Source of the DNA: Numida meleagris
Taxonomy: Eukaryota; Chordata; Aves; Galliformes; Numididae
Direction of reading: 5' to 3'
Assembly: GCF_002078875.1 (NCBI RefSeq)
Contig: NC_034409.1
Location: 108,494,898 to 108,558,897 of the forward strand
Length of the DNA stretch: 64,000 bases
The position numbers and the translations under genes are program-made. The notes beneath the pieces are model-generated. The model was not told the DNA's origin, ran no database searches, and worked only from the letters and a program-made list of their open reading frames with translations. Shown piece after piece: positions 23,561 through 35,550 of the stretch (position 1 is its first letter; every line of letters begins with the position of its first letter).

Positions 23561-25517
23561 TAAATGATGGATGCATTGATGGATAGTGTTATCACAGCCT
23601 TGTGAACTCAAGGATAAATTCATAGGCTGTTAGTGAAAGCAATGCCTGAAATCTGTCATCTCTACTGAGCAGGTCTTACTCCCTCCTCCCCAGACTCCCA
23701 GGATGGCTTGAGGCTCTTTTTTATTTTAATGTTTTACTTTGCACTGAACTGCACCCTGTGGTTAACTCTCCTTATTTTCCAGCTTCCCTTAATCAGCCTG
23801 CAGAGTTATGTGGATGTATTCCATGCACATATCTCAAGGTTTGCCAAGCAGGGAGAAACAATGGCACAGATTTTAGAGAATCTGACTACTTTCTCTCCCC
23901 TCTCTGACTGTCATCAAAGAACAAATAACTGAAGATTTGTACCAGCTCATTGTAAATAAATCCCATTTGATTTGTGAAGACATGAGAAAGATGGTGTTCA
24001 GGTACTGCCCTTGCTTCCCTACCAGATGCCAACAGGGGGAGTTTGAGCTCTGTCTCAGATTTATGCTTCTGACAATATCCTTGCCTTTAGTGATATTGAT
24101 CATGAGGGATAAAAGTTATTTATTTTCCCACATTTCAATAACGTTTCTTAACGCCTCTTTCCTTTAAAGAAACACTTCTGTAGCTCTTCTATAGATTGAA
24201 AATGAAGGCACAGTTCATATCTCTTGTTGAAATCCTTTTAAAAGGAGACCAGTGATGGAATAGTTCAACACCTTGCCTTGTGAGATTGAAAGAAAACTAA
24301 TTTGCCTCTGAGATGAATCAAACCCAGACCTTAGAAAACTATCTTGATTTCTCCCTTCCCCCCAAAACCCCGATGACTGAGGCAGAGCTGCATTCTCTTA
24401 CTCATTTTGTATAAACTAAGATTTGAAGACAGAAATCCAAAAATCTGCCTCTGGCCTATTAGTTTAAATCAATTAATCCACATCTAGATAGAAAATAAAT
24501 GTAGAAAAATATTCTCCCTTTGCTTTGTTTATTTGTTTAAGAAGGAAGTAAATAGGGAGGAACTTCTCTTGCAAGGAGATGGAATGATATCTTAGGAAAA
24601 TGAGGCTCTGTTTTTAGAAAGAGAGTGTAAATCATGTTTATATGCTAATGAATGGAGGAAGACATTTTTGAAGATACATTCTGTCTCCTTATAATTAAAA
24701 CAGAATATGCCTATGCAGTGCTGTAGTTCTACCAAGTCCCAGCAAATGAACTACAATTTCTCTCATTTTTACAAGATTTTTCATTTACTTCTTATATGAA
24801 AAAAATGTTTCTGAAATTGTCTTCAAAGAACAAGGACTGCATCCTTTTTTTGTAACATGTACACAGTGTTTTCAGTTACTACTGAGGAAAGTATCTTCCA
24901 TATCTTGAACTCTAGGGTTCACTCGAGTTGCATTTCAAGCACTTTTAGCTGCCACCCAGACCAGACTTCAACTTCTGAATCTGCTTCATTTGAGGAGTTG
25001 AAAACATGAGCAGATACAAAGCTCTTCAGGAGAAAACTGAAATATCCTGAGTCATCCAGTGAGGGTTGGCACTGTCTCCTATTTTAAAATACTTATTATT
25101 ATCTTTGATTCTAAGCTTCAAAACTGGATCTGCTTTCAACTAAAACATTTCAGTTGAGAGGGTTCAGAGCTGTTGTTTTGTCAACAGAGGCCAGGGTAGC
25201 AGAAATCTCCCTTAGTCAGTCTGTCCTCTCTGGGGGAATCCTGCAACACTTATGCCTAGTTTATGCAAAGAGCATTTTTAAGGGGTTAAAAATCATTCAG
25301 CATCTACTTGCCATCTGAATTCTGAATTCGGAAAGTGTGTCATTCTCTCCATACACACACACATGTGGACTTTGAGTAATAGACAAGCACGCAGAAGTAA
25401 AGATGTATACATTTCAAAATGTGATTGCCTACTTCAGAAATCCAAATGACAATTCATATCTATAGCAGTGAGACTTTGTATTTTACTTGGTCCAGTTCTG
25501 CAGCTAGTTAAGAAGCT

Positions 25518-25538
25518 TTTTAATTAGCAGCTGTCAGA
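25518..25538. promoter_or_regulatory. Speculative transcription-factor motif group
   Basis: The sequence TTAATTAGCAGCTGTCAG joins a homeodomain core (TAATTA), an E-box (CAGCTG) and a TALE-type half site (TGTCAG) within about 18 bp. It resembles the motif pair at 53607-53620. The motifs are short and common, so this is only a pointer to a possible conserved non-coding element. Confidence 0.15.
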
Positions 25539-26215
25539 AATTCATTCAAAGGATTTCTGGAGCAGAGAAGGTTAATGCCATGTTGTGGGGAAGGGAGTCA
25601 ATTTACTGCTATAGCAAACAGGACATTTTTCTTGATTTGATGGAATTACGTTGGTGAGAAATCCAATGTTTCTTGTTATTGACGTAATTGTGTTGTGTAT
25701 GCTGAAATGGCTCTCTGTAACGGGCTGATCCTGTGGATGTACCAAAGGGCAAGGATTGCCTGGTGCAGCTTGCCGAGATGCTCTGTCTATTCCCATGCCA
25801 GCAGCCCAGCAAGAACGGGTGAATAGCCCCAGGGGTACCAAGATCAGTCGGAGCTGGCAGGTTTTACTGGGACAGTTGCAATATTGCAGTAATACAGCTG
25901 CCTGAGCCTAGCTCTTGAGTAATGAATGGAGAGTAAAAGTGATTCCCAAGGATACTGAAATAGGTTCTCTCCATCACTGGCTGTGACCCAAGTATCTCCC
26001 CTGAGCATGAAGCCTCAGTTCACACCCTAACCAAGCAGAGTGGAGATAGTGCTGGAAAACCTTCAATTTCTCCTGCATGTGTATTTCTGGTTAAAGACCA
26101 GGCTGGTTGTTCAGACCACTGGCAGCGTGAAAGAGTGGAATGGCATGTAGATTTAAGGAGAGTGGTTAGATCAAGAACTTAGAGAGGCTGAACAGTGTCA
26201 CAGGATTATGCATCT

Positions 26216-26229
26216 ATGCAAGCTTGCAT
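26216..26229. repeat. Perfect 14-bp palindrome
   Basis: ATGCAAGCTTGCAT is its own reverse complement. It sits at the start of a stop-poor patch with open frames on both strands. No function is evident. Confidence 0.8.
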
Positions 26230-28162
26230 GGGCATTTTCACTTGTGCTATCCTCACACCTTCTTTGAGAGAAAATGTTTGTCCCAAACACAGGGACTGTA
26301 TATACATTGCAGCATACACTGTAGTGTACCAAACAGCTATGGCTTCTGGCTGTGCCTCTACTTGTGGGGACATGCCAACTTGCATCATGCCAGTGCATGC
26401 CCTGCATTCCTTGAGAAGAAAATCTGGATGCATAGAGGCAGTGATAGAGCTGAGATGCAGTGAGTATGCTGACCTGGATGGCTATAGGACCAGGCCCACT
26501 ATGAACAAGGTGCACTAGGAATTTGTGCACGGTGATGTTTTAACCAAGATAACCAAGTCAATGGCTAGGCTGCTCGCTGCATTATAAATGTAACTAGGTT
26601 GTATATAACAAAATCCAAAGCCTTGTGAAAGAGTAAGCAGAGTAAGAGTATGGAGATGGAAATTTGAGGTAAGTACATTAAAAACTTTTAACCGGTAAAT
26701 GAGTTATCAATGGAAAATTACTCATGTGTCTAACTGTGACTTCTAGACAGTGTTACACAGACATTAAACAAAACAGTTTGCATTTCTGGAGTAAGGCCAA
26801 GATGCTTTCCAGGATCATATATCTTTTAGTCAAATGTGGTACTGGACCTCTGTCTCTAAAGAGAAAAGGAGAGAAGGAAGTGGAAATATCCATAGAATTG
26901 TTGTTTCCAGGAGCTTTGTGTTTAAAAAATAAAATCCCATGAAGCATTACCAGGAATGGGAGAGGAATGAGGGGCAATACTTTAAAACAAAACAAAACAG
27001 CACAACAGAAAAAAAAAGCAAGTAAGAGTTTTGTCTACCATGCGCTTAAGAACAATAGCTCTGAGTCAAAACCTGCTGGACGCAATTGGGAATGCTGTGG
27101 TTTAGCTAGTCCAATTGAGCTGAACTGGAATGCTCTTTTTGTCTTTCAGCAAGCTTGTAAAAGCGGGCAGAGATCTGATCAGCTGTTCCAGCCCTGCTGA
27201 ACAGTCCTCAGTGTTCAGCTCTTATATCTTGTTAGGGGCCTGGTAGAAAAAATTAGGGTTAAGCAGGTTGTGGGTTTAGCTGGTAGTTGTGTTTGGGGGG
27301 TGTATGGAATAAGATGTCTTTTTTTTTCTCCATGGAAAAAAAATGTTTATTGCCTTAGAAAGATGTGTGCTCATGCAGTCTTCTTTTCTGAAGGAGAGGC
27401 TTGCTGTGTGAAAAGAAATGTGAGAAGCTTGGGTGATTTTTTCATGCTTCTGATTCTATACAGACTAGTTGAGCTCTTTGTCTAGGGGCACATGCCCAAG
27501 GAAGTTTAGATCCATCTAATTTGTAGCTATCTCCGTTTGGTCCTACATCTTGTGCCCTCTGTCGTTGCCCGCTCTGGTATGTGTCTGATCTTGTCATGAG
27601 TCCGTTCAGGGAGCTAAGCTGACTGAACTCTAAAGCTTTTTCTGCAGAATTACTTTTTAACTGGTTTAACTCCCTGAATCAGCTCACAGAAGGGTCACAG
27701 CAAGGCCTAGCACTGGCATGGAAGAGCAAGCTTGAATTTGTGGCAAAGTGGAGAAGGAAATGGCAGGACTTTGATTCGTTGAGATCTTAGGTAACCTCAG
27801 CCCACAGCCAGTTACCCTTACTTCTGTCTTACTACATCCACTTACTGATCTCCTGTCCTCCTATGTATTTTATATCCAAATTTAACTCAGTATAGACTCT
27901 TTAACTGAAGCTATTTTGTAGTGCAGCTGCATACTGTTGGACCTGCTTTCTCTTTCAGACGGTGTTTGGGAAGCCTGGGCTTCGCACTCAGCAGCCTGAT
28001 GTGTCCACTTGGGTGTATGAAATGCTGTGAATCTTGTCTTTGAAAGTTAAAATCCTACCACTCTGATGGCTCCCATTCAAGTCAAGCCAACAAAGGTGTA
28101 TAGAGAGATATATTTGAAGGTGTACTTAAGGTATAGAAAAGAGAAATACTTGAAGGTATACT

Positions 28163-28546
28163 AAATTTGCAGATGACGCTAAACTGGGAATAGCTGTTAA
28201 GTCCCTCAAGGTTATTCAGCCCAGAGCAGAGGAGCTGAGGGAGGCCTCATGGCGGCTGCAGCTCCTCACAGGGAGCGGAGGGGCAGCGCTGAGCTCTGCT
28301 CTCTGTGACAGCGACAGGGCCCGAGGGAACGGCATGGAGCTGTGTCAGGGGAGGGGCAACTGGTGGTCAGGGAAAGGGTCTGCACCAGAGGGCGGTGGGC
28401 ATGGCCCCGAGTGCCGGAGTTCAAGGAGCGTCTGGATAACACCCTCAGACATAGGGTTTGATTTTTGGGTGGTCCTGTGTGGAACCAGGAGCTGGGCTTG
28501 ATGATTCTCATGGGTCTCTTCCAACTCAGGGTATTCTGTGACTCTG
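28163..28546 (+). mobile_element. CR1 LINE, GC-rich subtype, internally deleted
   Basis: The element starts with AAATTTGCAGATGACGCTAA, which encodes KFADDAKLG, the reverse transcriptase catalytic FADD box. It jumps soon after to the 3' part, with CAGCTCCTCACAGGGAGCGG, GGGCCCGAGGGAACGGCATG, CGGAGTTCAAGGAGCGTCTG and TTTTTGGGTGGTCCTGTGTG. The tail is CTTGATGATTCTCATGGGTC, TCTTCCAACTCAGGGTATTC. The roughly 300 bp normally lying between is missing. It is the same subtype as the copy at 49590-49890. Minus-strand frames at 28266-28592 and 28345-28689 are antisense shadows. Confidence 0.92.
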
Positions 28547-31500
28547 AAGAGCCTGCAGTGAGGGTGGAGTGACACAAACTTAATTTGGACATATCCTAGG
28601 AAGGCAATTGTGTTGGCATCAATGTCTGGAGTTTGCATTAATACTGGCTGCTCCTGAGGAGAGGTCTCACTGTCCTCAGCCCTGTGCACTTTTTTTTTTT
28701 TTTCCTGTGCATTCCGCTGAGCTATTTTGTAGCCTGGCCTATGCTATGCCTTCAGTGTCGGTGCAGGCAAGGTATTTAGAGGCGTGGAGAGCTTGACCAT
28801 GCTTCTGGTGAATCTTAATACCATTCACCCTTTGAGCATAGGTAGTCTATGCAGACATTTCCTTTTTGAATATGGCTGTGAAAGAAAACAGTAGATTCTG
28901 GTGCAGTAATGATTTGGTACTGTCCTTTCATTTAGGTTGTCCATATATGTATATATATATATACACAGAAATGTGGATTTGGAGATAACTGGTAGGAAAG
29001 AGTACTTAGAGCACAGTCTAAAACTGTATTCACTGAGAAGTTCCCTTACCAAATGATGCTAACTCTTTCAGTTCTAACAAAATCAAATTATTTTCAAAAT
29101 TTGTTGTGTAATTAGTACTTCTAGCTGCTGCAGAGATATTAAGCAATTGTAGATGAGCAAGGGAAGTAGCTTGTGAGATGGTGAAGAGTGAGGAGAAGTC
29201 CCAAGAAACAATGTCTTTCCTAAATGTGAGTTCCACATTTTGTAACGGCCTGCAAGACTGCCTGTAATTTCACCTTTTCTGGCAGTTTGACTTCTATTTC
29301 CACCTGCTGGTCAGTATCATTATTTTAATCCTCTGTCTCTTACCTATTTGCTTTAGCAATTTCTGTTAAATCTAGCCCAACCTACATGTCTTAGCTACCA
29401 ACAATTTCAAATGGAGGTGCATGACATTCCTTCCTTAATGTTTTCTCAGTGTTCCTTTGTTGCTGAGTGTGAGATGCAGGAAATAATTTTTTTTTTTTCC
29501 CCTCAGAATGAGGCTGTAGTTACCTGAGGGTTGAAAAAGTGAACATTGTAATTCAAGGCAATAGTGCATAGCAATGAAGAATGTAAATGGTGCTTTTCAC
29601 TTAGCCTGGTTTCTTGCTCTCCATTTTTTACCTGGAGCAGACAAATGACTAGCCCAATAATTAAAAGGAATACACCTAGAGAATTAGCCATATAATGAAT
29701 GTCCCAGAAGCTGAAACTTCAGCTGATTGTGCATATAGTCCCCACAGGCCTAAAATGCAGAAGCCAAATTCCAGTTTAGACTTGCTGCTTTCAGATGACA
29801 GCATGAGCTCTAGAAAAAGTACCATTTAAAGAATATACTCTGCTTAAATTCATTATCCTTTTTCTCTGTGTACCTTAAAGTGACATTTAATGGGAGCAGG
29901 GCAGAAGTAAATACTGAATTGCAATAGCATATACTTTATTATCAATGGTCAGAAGAGGAAGTAACAATCTCATAAGGGGTTCAAGTTCTAATATACACAA
30001 GAACATGAAAGAATAATTCCCAAAAAGGAGTTTTCTATTGCTGGTCTGGGAAATATGTTACTTCTGTGCTCATGGGTGATGGGACAAAATCTAGATTAGG
30101 TGCACTCTTTAGTGTAAGAGTAAACTAGCTGTATTTCACTCTTATTCAGAAGATATCCCTCTTACTTTTTAGTCTTATAATATAAGCGGTGCTGAATCTC
30201 AGAGAAATGGTTGGAAAACCAAAAGGTTTCTTTTTTATATTATGCAGCTTTGGACACCCTTTTATGAATAAAATGACACGACAATGTGTGAAATAACAAA
30301 GGAATTGTAAGCAGTGGCCAGCATGTGGAAAGTCAAAACTATCTACAGCTGAATAATGTTCTTCTTAGAAATGGAGGGCAAACAGCAGTATAATTGATCA
30401 TTGCCTCTCTATGTGGCTTTGGAGATCACATAATCCAAACTAAAAAATGGTATGCATGTGTTCCCTCAGATATTCTTTAGAATGGAGGGGCTATATATCA
30501 AAACCTTATTTCCTGGTAATGAATTTTAAATAAGTGCCCAGGGCATCAGGTCACTGATGTTTCTACTTTGCAAACTGGGTGGGCTGTGAAAGCCCCTAGA
30601 GCCCTTCAAAGGAACCTTAAAAAAATCCCTAGCTTTAACTGACCAAACTTTTCAAGAAAAATACCTGAAACAATTAGGAGAATGAAAACCAGGAGGTCAG
30701 ATTACTTGGCCCATGGCTGAGGATTTACATAAATAGGCCTAACCTTTGACTTGAAAATAAAAGGTAAGTACAGAACCCTGACAGAACAGCAGGTCATTGG
30801 TATTTACTCTGTAAAGTACTGCCTCTATTGCTATGACAAAAATGCCAGGAATTCCACTGATCACTGTGTGCTGATAGGGCTCAAAGGTATGCAGCCAGCT
30901 AACAGAAACCCAGCCTACCTGACTGATCGAAACTGCATTACTCCCACGCATTTATAACCTGCAATCCGCAAGCGTGGGAAAGTTTGCAAGGCCCTAGAAT
31001 AATTCCTGAGGAAAAAAATGGAGAAAGTTACTGTCTCTAAGAGTATTTTGAGTTCTCATGTCCAGGATAATGTATAACATTAATAAAAAGTCTCCCAGTG
31101 AGCATCTTAAGAAGTTTTCTTCACAGTGCTTATCCAGAATTGGTGTTGCATGGGAGGCTGAGATTGGTACCACATTCAGCGTTGTACAAGTGTGGGACTT
31201 TGTAGCGATGATCTGTACTTAACAAGCAGCGTTCAGATGTGGAACTGGTACCAAGTTTAGGAAGCCAGTAGCCTGGGTCAGTTTCTTATAGAAAAAACCT
31301 AAGCAGTAAACCTACAGGAGAAATTGTATGTGGTACGTTTGTGTTACTTTTTGTCAGGCAATGGCTCTGTGCTCACAAGTCCAAGAATCAAAGGAGTTTT
31401 GTCTAGTACAATAACAAAAATGTGTTAGATCATTTTTTCTTTTCTGTATGTATAGCAGAGGAATGAGTACCCCTGTGAAAGGGAAAACAATAAGTGCAAA

Positions 31501-34500
31501 GCTTTTTTGTTCATGTTTTATAGACATTCAGTTTCCTGTTTCAATCTGAGATGCAGGCACACACCAAGTATCCTGCAGGCTATTTCAAACTTACTTGTCT
31601 AATTAATCAAAAGTGATCCATTACAGAAAACCTGCAGGAATGTCAGAGATGGATGCTTCTGTCTGTACTGTTTTTGACTTGCTTGTTGCAACAGAGGGGG
31701 AAGCTGTTAGTGCCTGTCTCGCAAATTATTGAAGGGTGGTGTAAGAAGGCCTGCCGCCTTCCTCTTGAAGGGCCAGGAAGCCTGGGGCTAGCCAGCCCCA
31801 TGCTGTTCTCCATGTCTGCTAGACTGCTGTGGGATTTTGGAGGGAGGTGGAGGAATGCCCCACAGCTGGAGACTGATTAGGGAGGAAGACTTTTTTTTGG
31901 TGCCCTAGGCACAGCCTGGCCAAGTCTTGTGGTTGGGAAGGCAAGCAGGTAGTGGTAAGCAGGAGGAGCTGGTGGCCAGTTGAGGATGGTTGAGCAAGGA
32001 GCCAGATGTGCTCCTGTGCCCAGTGAGTTTGAACATTATGCACAGGAGAGCCCAGCCTGGTGCCCCTCTCTAACCAGCACAAACTTCACAGTGCACTGAC
32101 TGGCACCTTTCCCTTCTTCTCCAGCCAACCAGCAAGAACCCAGGGCATACTTTTGAGAGGAAATGAAAAGCATCTGAAGGTCTCTGGAGGGAATTCATGG
32201 TGACACAGAGCCCCCTTGATGTTAGTTCAGCTGTGACCCCTTACCAGGATCAGCCATCCCCTCTTCCTGTGACCTCTGCCTGCCCCAAGTCTCCTTGGAC
32301 AGAGTGGTGGCCAGGTGCCCCCTCCTCCAATGTGGCTGGAACCTTCCTGTGAATACCCACATACCCACACAAAGTATAGCGCAGTCTGGTTTTGACTCCA
32401 TGTACATTGGTGCTGTGTTGTTCTGGCACTGTTTTATTGATGTGTTGATCTCAGGGGTAATGAGGCAGGGGAGCTGTGTTTCAAGTACTGCCCTATGAAC
32501 TGCATAACATCTTGCATGCTCAAATGTAGCTATCTGCCCTATTCTGTCAGACTGACCGTATCTGGCAGAGATGGATTTGATGTATCTAAGTACAGGGTTA
32601 GCAGTAGTGAGGCTGTCTCAGGGAATTGAGGGCAAGAGTTCATAAATAAGCTGTTTCCAAGAGGTGTACAGTCCATGACAAGGTGCTGCCACTGGTGGCA
32701 ATGCTATCTTGCAAAATGATGTGAGTGAATCCCTGAACCAGGTAAATAAGGAGTCCTTCTCTGCTGCTTGGGTGTAAGAAAAGGAGAGTTGGAGACCTAT
32801 GCAATTTCCAGTGGCCTCTCTTGCTCAACACAGTCAGTGTTTTGGTATGTGCTGTGAACCTTTAAAAGCTACTACAGTGCTAATTTTCATATGAGCCTGC
32901 TGTAAAAGACACATGGACCTTCTGGATTTTTCAAAACCAAAACAATGTCACTGTTACATAACCATTTTCTCCCACTAATTGCTGTTCCACATCTTTGAAC
33001 AGAGCTCTGTCTGACACTGAATGCTCTCCCTTACCTGGATAGCAGTGCCAGAAGCATGCTGTCACAGCCCCTGCACTAGTAGCCTGGTGGGCTTTGCACA
33101 TGGTCTTGTCCTCAGCAGGATCTGTGATAGATGTTGTCCATACTTCATTCTGAAAAACTCTTTTTCCTTTTTTAAATAGGCATGTATATAATTTGGGCTG
33201 TAAAGGCTGATTTTGGTAAAAATTTCCCAAATGTAGTTTGCTTAAAGACTTTCTCCAGAACCAAAGAATGATGCTTATCCACTCTAGATCCAATCTCCAT
33301 TCATATGCAAAATAGAAACTGTGTTCACTGTACCTTTGTCTCCAGAGAAATCATATCTGGGCAGATATTTTTTCTCTTAATATGATATTTTGAGATTGTG
33401 CCTTTGGGTACTCTGTGTTTTGAAGAGTAAAGAGTAATATCTATAATGACCAGTCTTTTCCTGAGCTCATTTTCTTTTTGTGGTTCCTACACTTTAGCTG
33501 TAGGAGAATACAGCTAAGAAGAAAATGATTTCCTGGGACCATTTTTGTATTGGCCGTAAGTTGTATACAAACAATCTATAGGTTAGGCCTCTTCTTGACC
33601 ATGCTGTTTTCTAGTTTTTTTTTTTTTTTAATGTGCATGATGTAGAAGATGTCACCTTCCATCTTCAGATGTAAAGCTGTGGAGGATCTAGATGAATCCC
33701 TGGGAATGTCAGTGGATGAATTAATTATGTCCAAATTGTCATCTTAGTCCCAATCTTCAGATTCTCATCAACTACATTTGTTTCTCAAGAAATCTGTCAC
33801 AATTTACATCTTTTGTGGGCTGTCCATCCCTGGACAGATTGCTCACAGACTGTTCTCAAATACTCTCAGACTGAAATTTTGAGCAGTGTGATAGATTTTG
33901 CAGAACAATTAACTTTGTGCCCCTCCCTTGACCATTAGGGCAGCAGCCTTTGGCTATGCTCTTCTGTTTCGTCTTTTATTAAAATGTCCTGCATGTAAAT
34001 CCTCTTATCCATTATACCATCAAAAACTTGTTCTGACTTCCTGTGAAATGCCTAAGGACAATACTGAATTCATCCTTACATGATCTCTGATTGCAGAATG
34101 CTTTTTATTAATGGCACTTGTGCCACTCCATTCTTCCAAAACCACAGGAAGCTACTTGGTATGAGAGGAATTTCAAAACACGGTGCTGCCATTTGCTTCC
34201 TCTACTAATTACTTGCTTCTTTTTGGACCACCTATAAAGGTAGAGTTCAGCCTGTCTTCCTGCACTGCCTTGGGAAGCACATACATGTAGGAGCTTTTTC
34301 TGCTAACCCTGTACCTAATAGCAATCAGCCTCTCTGGACCCTCTTTTGAATTCTGCCTTGGAGGGACAGCTACATTTCTACTCTCTGCAAGAACGAAGTT
34401 GAATTTCTTTGGGAAGACTGTGCTGTGGTTGGGTTCTTTTACCTCCACTCCCTGCCTGCTAGTGCTTCTCCTGGAAATCATCTCCACTCCCTTCAGTCTT

Positions 34501-35329
34501 CTCCAACATTGTTTTGTGCCTAGCCAGTATGTTCTGTGCCTCCCTCTTGAGATAAAACCAGGAATTCAATACAATTGCAATGCCAAGGAGATTACTTTCT
34601 TTCCCGGGTTTCTATTGTTTCAACTTTTTATTTGTTCATCTATTCCCTGTAGAGCCTAACTGGGGTAAGACTGTTCCTTTAAGCCTCAGATCAGTCCTGT
34701 TTACCTTCTTTTCCCCATAGATTTTCCCTCAGAGCCAGTAAGACTGCAGCTGAGATCAAGGGTTTGTATACCTGCATCTAAGTGAAATTAGGGTGACCCT
34801 TTTCCTCCAGTTCACTGCCTGTTCTTCTCCAGGTGCAATGCTGTCCCTGGGTCTGGCAGAGGACTGCTTTGCATGGTGCCATCCACCTGGGATTGTCTTG
34901 CAGTGGTTCTCAAAGCATTTGTAAACTCTACCCAAGTGGCCTTGTGGAGCTTAAGCTCAATATGCTATTTCCTACTGCGCAGAAAAGCTATTTTAAGTAT
35001 TTACTTGTACCTGGGAAACATAAGCATGCAGAAGCAAAATATTACTCAGTCATAAGGAAGGAAGACTGCATGTGTAAAATCTTGAATGGAGAAGTCCATT
35101 TTCTCTTATGAAGGGCTCTCAGGCACCGTTTCAGGTTTGTGTTTTGCTAAAGGAGGCATCAGCTGAAACAGCGGCAGCCAAAAGGCTTTGTTTCATTTAT
35201 TTTTAACTTTCCCATTGAAACATCTGAGGAAAAAAACAAACAACCAACGTTTCCTTTGAGAACCACTCAGCTCTGAGAAAGATACCCACTGTAATTCAAA
35301 AACTGGCTTGTTCTGAGTACAGCCTGGCT
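28547..35329. other. Non-repetitive sequence, no gene seen
   Basis: No gene or CR1 is recognised. Poly-T runs lie at 28690-28703, 29487-29498 and 33615-33629, with a (TA)n patch at 28942-28966. The part from about 31640 to 32420 is more GC-rich than its surroundings but has no domain or repeat I know. A 120-codon minus-strand frame (32931-33293) and shorter ones near 34209-34487 and 34833-35111 match nothing. Confidence 0.5.
28942..28966. repeat. Imperfect (TA)n microsatellite
   Basis: AT/TA dinucleotides with single-base interruptions, ending in ACACA. Confidence 0.85.
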
Positions 35330-35550
35330 GCGCACCACCCGAGGGGCTGCATTTTGCTCTTTTGGAATTTAGATGTATATTTTGACCATGAACACAGCCC
35401 GCTCTTTCAGAGGCCGGTGTCGTGTTCCCTTGGCAAGGAGATGGAAGGAGTGGTGGGGGGCTGCGCTCACAGGAGCGGAGCGAGGCCACTGCCAGTCCCG
35501 AGGATGCCTGTCATGTGCTGTTGCTCAGACAAAGATCCCTTTCTTTCCGT
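35330..35550. other. CpG-rich cluster
   Basis: About ten CpG dinucleotides occur in roughly 220 bp (for example GAGGCCGGTGTCGTG and AGGAGCGGAGCGAGGCC), far above the surrounding sequence. Overlapping plus-strand frames 35354-35638 and 35373-35744 cross it without a known domain. It is too small for a classical CpG island. It may be a promoter fragment, a conserved element or part of an unrecognised repeat. Confidence 0.35.

Larger units (their letters stand above)
23357..28162. other. Non-repetitive sequence, no gene seen
   Basis: No CR1 or gene is recognised. A (TATT)n run, a homeodomain/E-box-like motif group near 25520 and a 14-bp palindrome at 26216 are noted separately. Four overlapping open frames on both strands at about 26195-26530 reflect a stop-poor patch and not a recognised protein. 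Just before the next CR1 an imperfect repeat of ATATTTGAAGGTGTACT occurs at 28110-28126 and 28146-28162. Confidence 0.5.

Noticed and set aside
28266..28689. Two overlapping minus-strand frames of 108 and 114 codons
   Set aside because: Both are antisense to the GC-rich CR1 at 28163-28546 and run into unique flank.
32931..33293. 120-codon minus-strand frame
   Set aside because: It has reasonable composition but no recognisable family, no flanking exons and no conservation evidence.
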